Shown: positions 13,519 through 14,202 of the stretch, in pieces
Layout of the letters: the number at the start of each line of letters is the position of its first letter
Position numbering within the stretch: the stretch's first letter is position 1
Assembly (NCBI GenBank): GCA_001871685.1
Contig: MNVK01000113.1
Location: 1-14,202, forward strand
Origin: Nitrospirae bacterium CG1_02_44_142
Lineage (GTDB): Bacteria; Nitrospirota; Thermodesulfovibrionia; Thermodesulfovibrionales; UBA1546
Length of the DNA stretch: 14,202 nt
Reading direction: 5' to 3'
The notes under the pieces: generated by a model
Databases searched by the model: none
What the model was told of the DNA's origin: nothing
The model's input: only the letters and a program-made list of their open reading frames with translations
Translations under genes and position numbers: made by a program

Positions 13519-13758
13519 ATGCACAAGTTTCCAGTTGATGCCCCGAAACAGCGGGCTGTTAAGACACTGAAAATGTTAGGTTTTCGAATAGTCCGTGAAC
13601 GTGAGCATATCTCAATGGAAAAGACTAATCCTGATGGAACTAAAACACCGTTAACTATGCCGAATCATCCAAAGATAAAGGCTTCAACACTCAGAACTAT
13701 TTGCACACAGGCAGGTATTTCAAGAGACGATTTTCTTAATGCTTATGAAAAGGCATAA
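13519..13758 (+). CDS. hicA: HicA-family mRNA interferase toxin
   Basis: A 79-residue HicA (YcfA-like) protein with a double-stranded RNA-binding-like fold, expected to cleave mRNA and arrest growth when free of HicB. The core reads LGFRIVREREH (20-30) with H30 as the likely catalytic histidine, then PLTMPNHPKIKASTLRTICTQAGIS (44-68), the family's strand and C-terminal helix. GGAG (13504-13507), inside the end of hicB, is a weak ribosome binding site. The C-terminal 20 bases overlap a third small ORF in another frame. The frame is intact, so the toxin is probably functional. Confidence 0.87.
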   Translation: MHKFPVDAPKQRAVKTLKMLGFRIVREREHISMEKTNPDGTKTPLTMPNHPKIKASTLRTICTQAGISRDDFLNAYEKA

Positions 13759-13945
13759 CGCAGAGAAGTACTTAAAAAAACAACTCTCTTCAGAGGAATT
13801 CAGGCGCTCATTTCTTGAGGAAAAAGTTAAGCTTGACCTTGAATATAAATTGGAGGAATTAAAAAAGGACATTAAGTCTCGCAAAAGCCGCGACGAACTT
13901 ATCAAAAAGGTTGATTCTATTGATCAATATGTCATGTCTGCATGA
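13739..13945 (+). CDS. Small charged helical protein, third gene of the hicBA operon
   Basis: A 68-residue frame that overlaps the last 20 bases of hicA; a second in-frame ATG at 13745 is an alternative start. The sequence is almost wholly charged and helical: YLKKQLSSEEFRRSFLEEK, then LDLEYKLEELKKDIKSRKS, then RDELIKKVDSIDQYV, with heptad-like spacing that suggests a coiled coil. No catalytic motif, membrane segment or helix-turn-helix can be seen. There is no Shine-Dalgarno, so expression would rely on coupling to hicA. A terminator begins 35 bases after its stop, placing all three genes in one unit. The N-terminal segment resembles helices seen in some small antitoxin-type regulators, but I cannot assign a family. 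Confidence 0.5.
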   Translation: MLMKRHNAEKYLKKQLSSEEFRRSFLEEKVKLDLEYKLEELKKDIKSRKSRDELIKKVDSIDQYVMSA

Positions 13946-13980
13946 GGGCAGTAAGCGGGAATCCAGAATGAATTTACCCA

Positions 13981-14016
13981 AAAGGGCGATGTCAGCAGAC
14001 ACCGCCCTTTTTTATT
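13981..14016 (+). terminator. Rho-independent terminator of the hicBA operon
   Basis: The stem 13981-13993 pairs with 13998-14010 (13 positions, one A-C mismatch) around an AGCA loop. GGGCG/CGCCC forms the strong base, and a T-rich tail runs to about 14016. Confidence 0.88.
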
Positions 14017-14030
14017 TTGTTTCCTTTCAT

Positions 14031-14036
14031 TATAAT
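14031..14036 (+). promoter_or_regulatory. Perfect -10 box six bases before a start codon
   Basis: TATAAT (14031-14036) is followed after six bases by ATG (14043). The -35 region falls inside the T-tract of the preceding terminator and is poor. If used, the transcript would start at or next to the ATG. Confidence 0.35.
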
Positions 14037-14042
14037 ACCCAC

Positions 14043-14162
14043 ATGAAATATGGACTATCCGCATTGCACCTGTCCCTCCAAATCGGCGGTATATACGCAA
14101 TAACTGCGGATATGAAGAAGTTATCTGAAATATCCCGCATGGGGGAAAAGGTAAAAATATGA
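14043..14162 (+). CDS. Short ORF (39 residues) overlapping the next gene
   Basis: It begins MKYGLSALHLSLQIGGIY and ends in a basic EKVKI tail. The stop TGA (14160-14162) overlaps the ATG of the following gene (ATGA), which suggests translational coupling. It could be a small leader peptide gene or a chance frame; no family is recognised. A TATAAT box directly upstream is its main support. Confidence 0.3.
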   Translation: MKYGLSALHLSLQIGGIYAITADMKKLSEISRMGEKVKI

Positions 14163-14202
14163 CAGAATTCAGCAAATCTCAATGGGCAAAAGCAGAGTTC
14201 GC
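14159..14202 (+). CDS. 5' end of a gene running off the right edge, possibly a methyltransferase
   Basis: The frame ATG (14159) encodes MTEFSKSQWAKAEF and remains open at the window edge. AAAAGG (14146-14151) precedes it at usable spacing, and it overlaps the preceding short ORF. Openings of this kind occur in some class I SAM-dependent methyltransferases, but fourteen residues are too few for an assignment. Confidence 0.4.
   Translation, partial: MTEFSKSQWAKAEF

Overview
The window is a 14.2 kb bacterial segment of medium GC content, dominated by the carbonyl branch of the Wood-Ljungdahl (reductive acetyl-CoA) pathway. The genes are of the bacterial type: an acetogen-like AcsB of 737 residues and a CooS/AcsA-type CO dehydrogenase, not the archaeal CdhABC type. 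This points to an anaerobic, probably autotrophic bacterium. A Nitrospirota (Thermodesulfovibrionia-like) or deltaproteobacterial source would fit, but that is inference; the sequence carries no rRNA or other firm taxonomic marker.

Layout. (1) Positions 1-2426 are an accessory-looking left flank: a 5'-truncated second copy of thiD (minus strand), cut by a REP-associated tyrosine transposase (RAYT/TnpA_REP) element with short terminal inverted repeats (96-851), then a REC-PilZ response regulator, then an intact thiD on the minus strand. (2) Positions 2665-10437 are a five-gene plus-strand operon in the order acsE, acsD, acsC, acsB, acsA(cooS), closed by a strong rho-independent terminator. Its four intergenic spacers (92, 94, 98 and 130 nt) all carry long imperfect inverted repeats directly before a GGAGG ribosome binding site. 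The first two spacers share a telomere-like TTAGGG family that also contains four-tract G-quadruplex motifs. The last two share a GTGTCAGT/ACTGACAC family. (3) Positions 10498-12806 are a convergent minus-strand pair, nfnA-nfnB (sudB-sudA type), encoding a two-subunit iron-sulfur flavoprotein. (4) Positions 12807-14202 hold an orphan short ORF with a terminator, a hicB-hicA toxin-antitoxin operon with a third small overlapping gene and its own terminator, then a short ORF coupled to a gene that runs off the edge.

How the genes work together. AcsE moves the methyl group from methyltetrahydrofolate to the corrinoid iron-sulfur protein (AcsC+AcsD). AcsB joins that methyl group with CO, which CooS makes from CO2, and with CoA to give acetyl-CoA (or the reverse). 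The NfnAB-like complex can exchange electrons between ferredoxin, NADH and NADPH, which suits a pathway that needs both reduced ferredoxin and NAD(P)H. No nickel-insertion ATPase (CooC/AcsF) and no corrinoid-protein reactivator (AcsV/RACo-like) lies in this window.

The least explained features are the paired families of hairpin/G-quadruplex spacers in the acs operon, several promoters placed so close to start codons that leaderless transcripts are predicted, and the small third gene of the hicBA operon.
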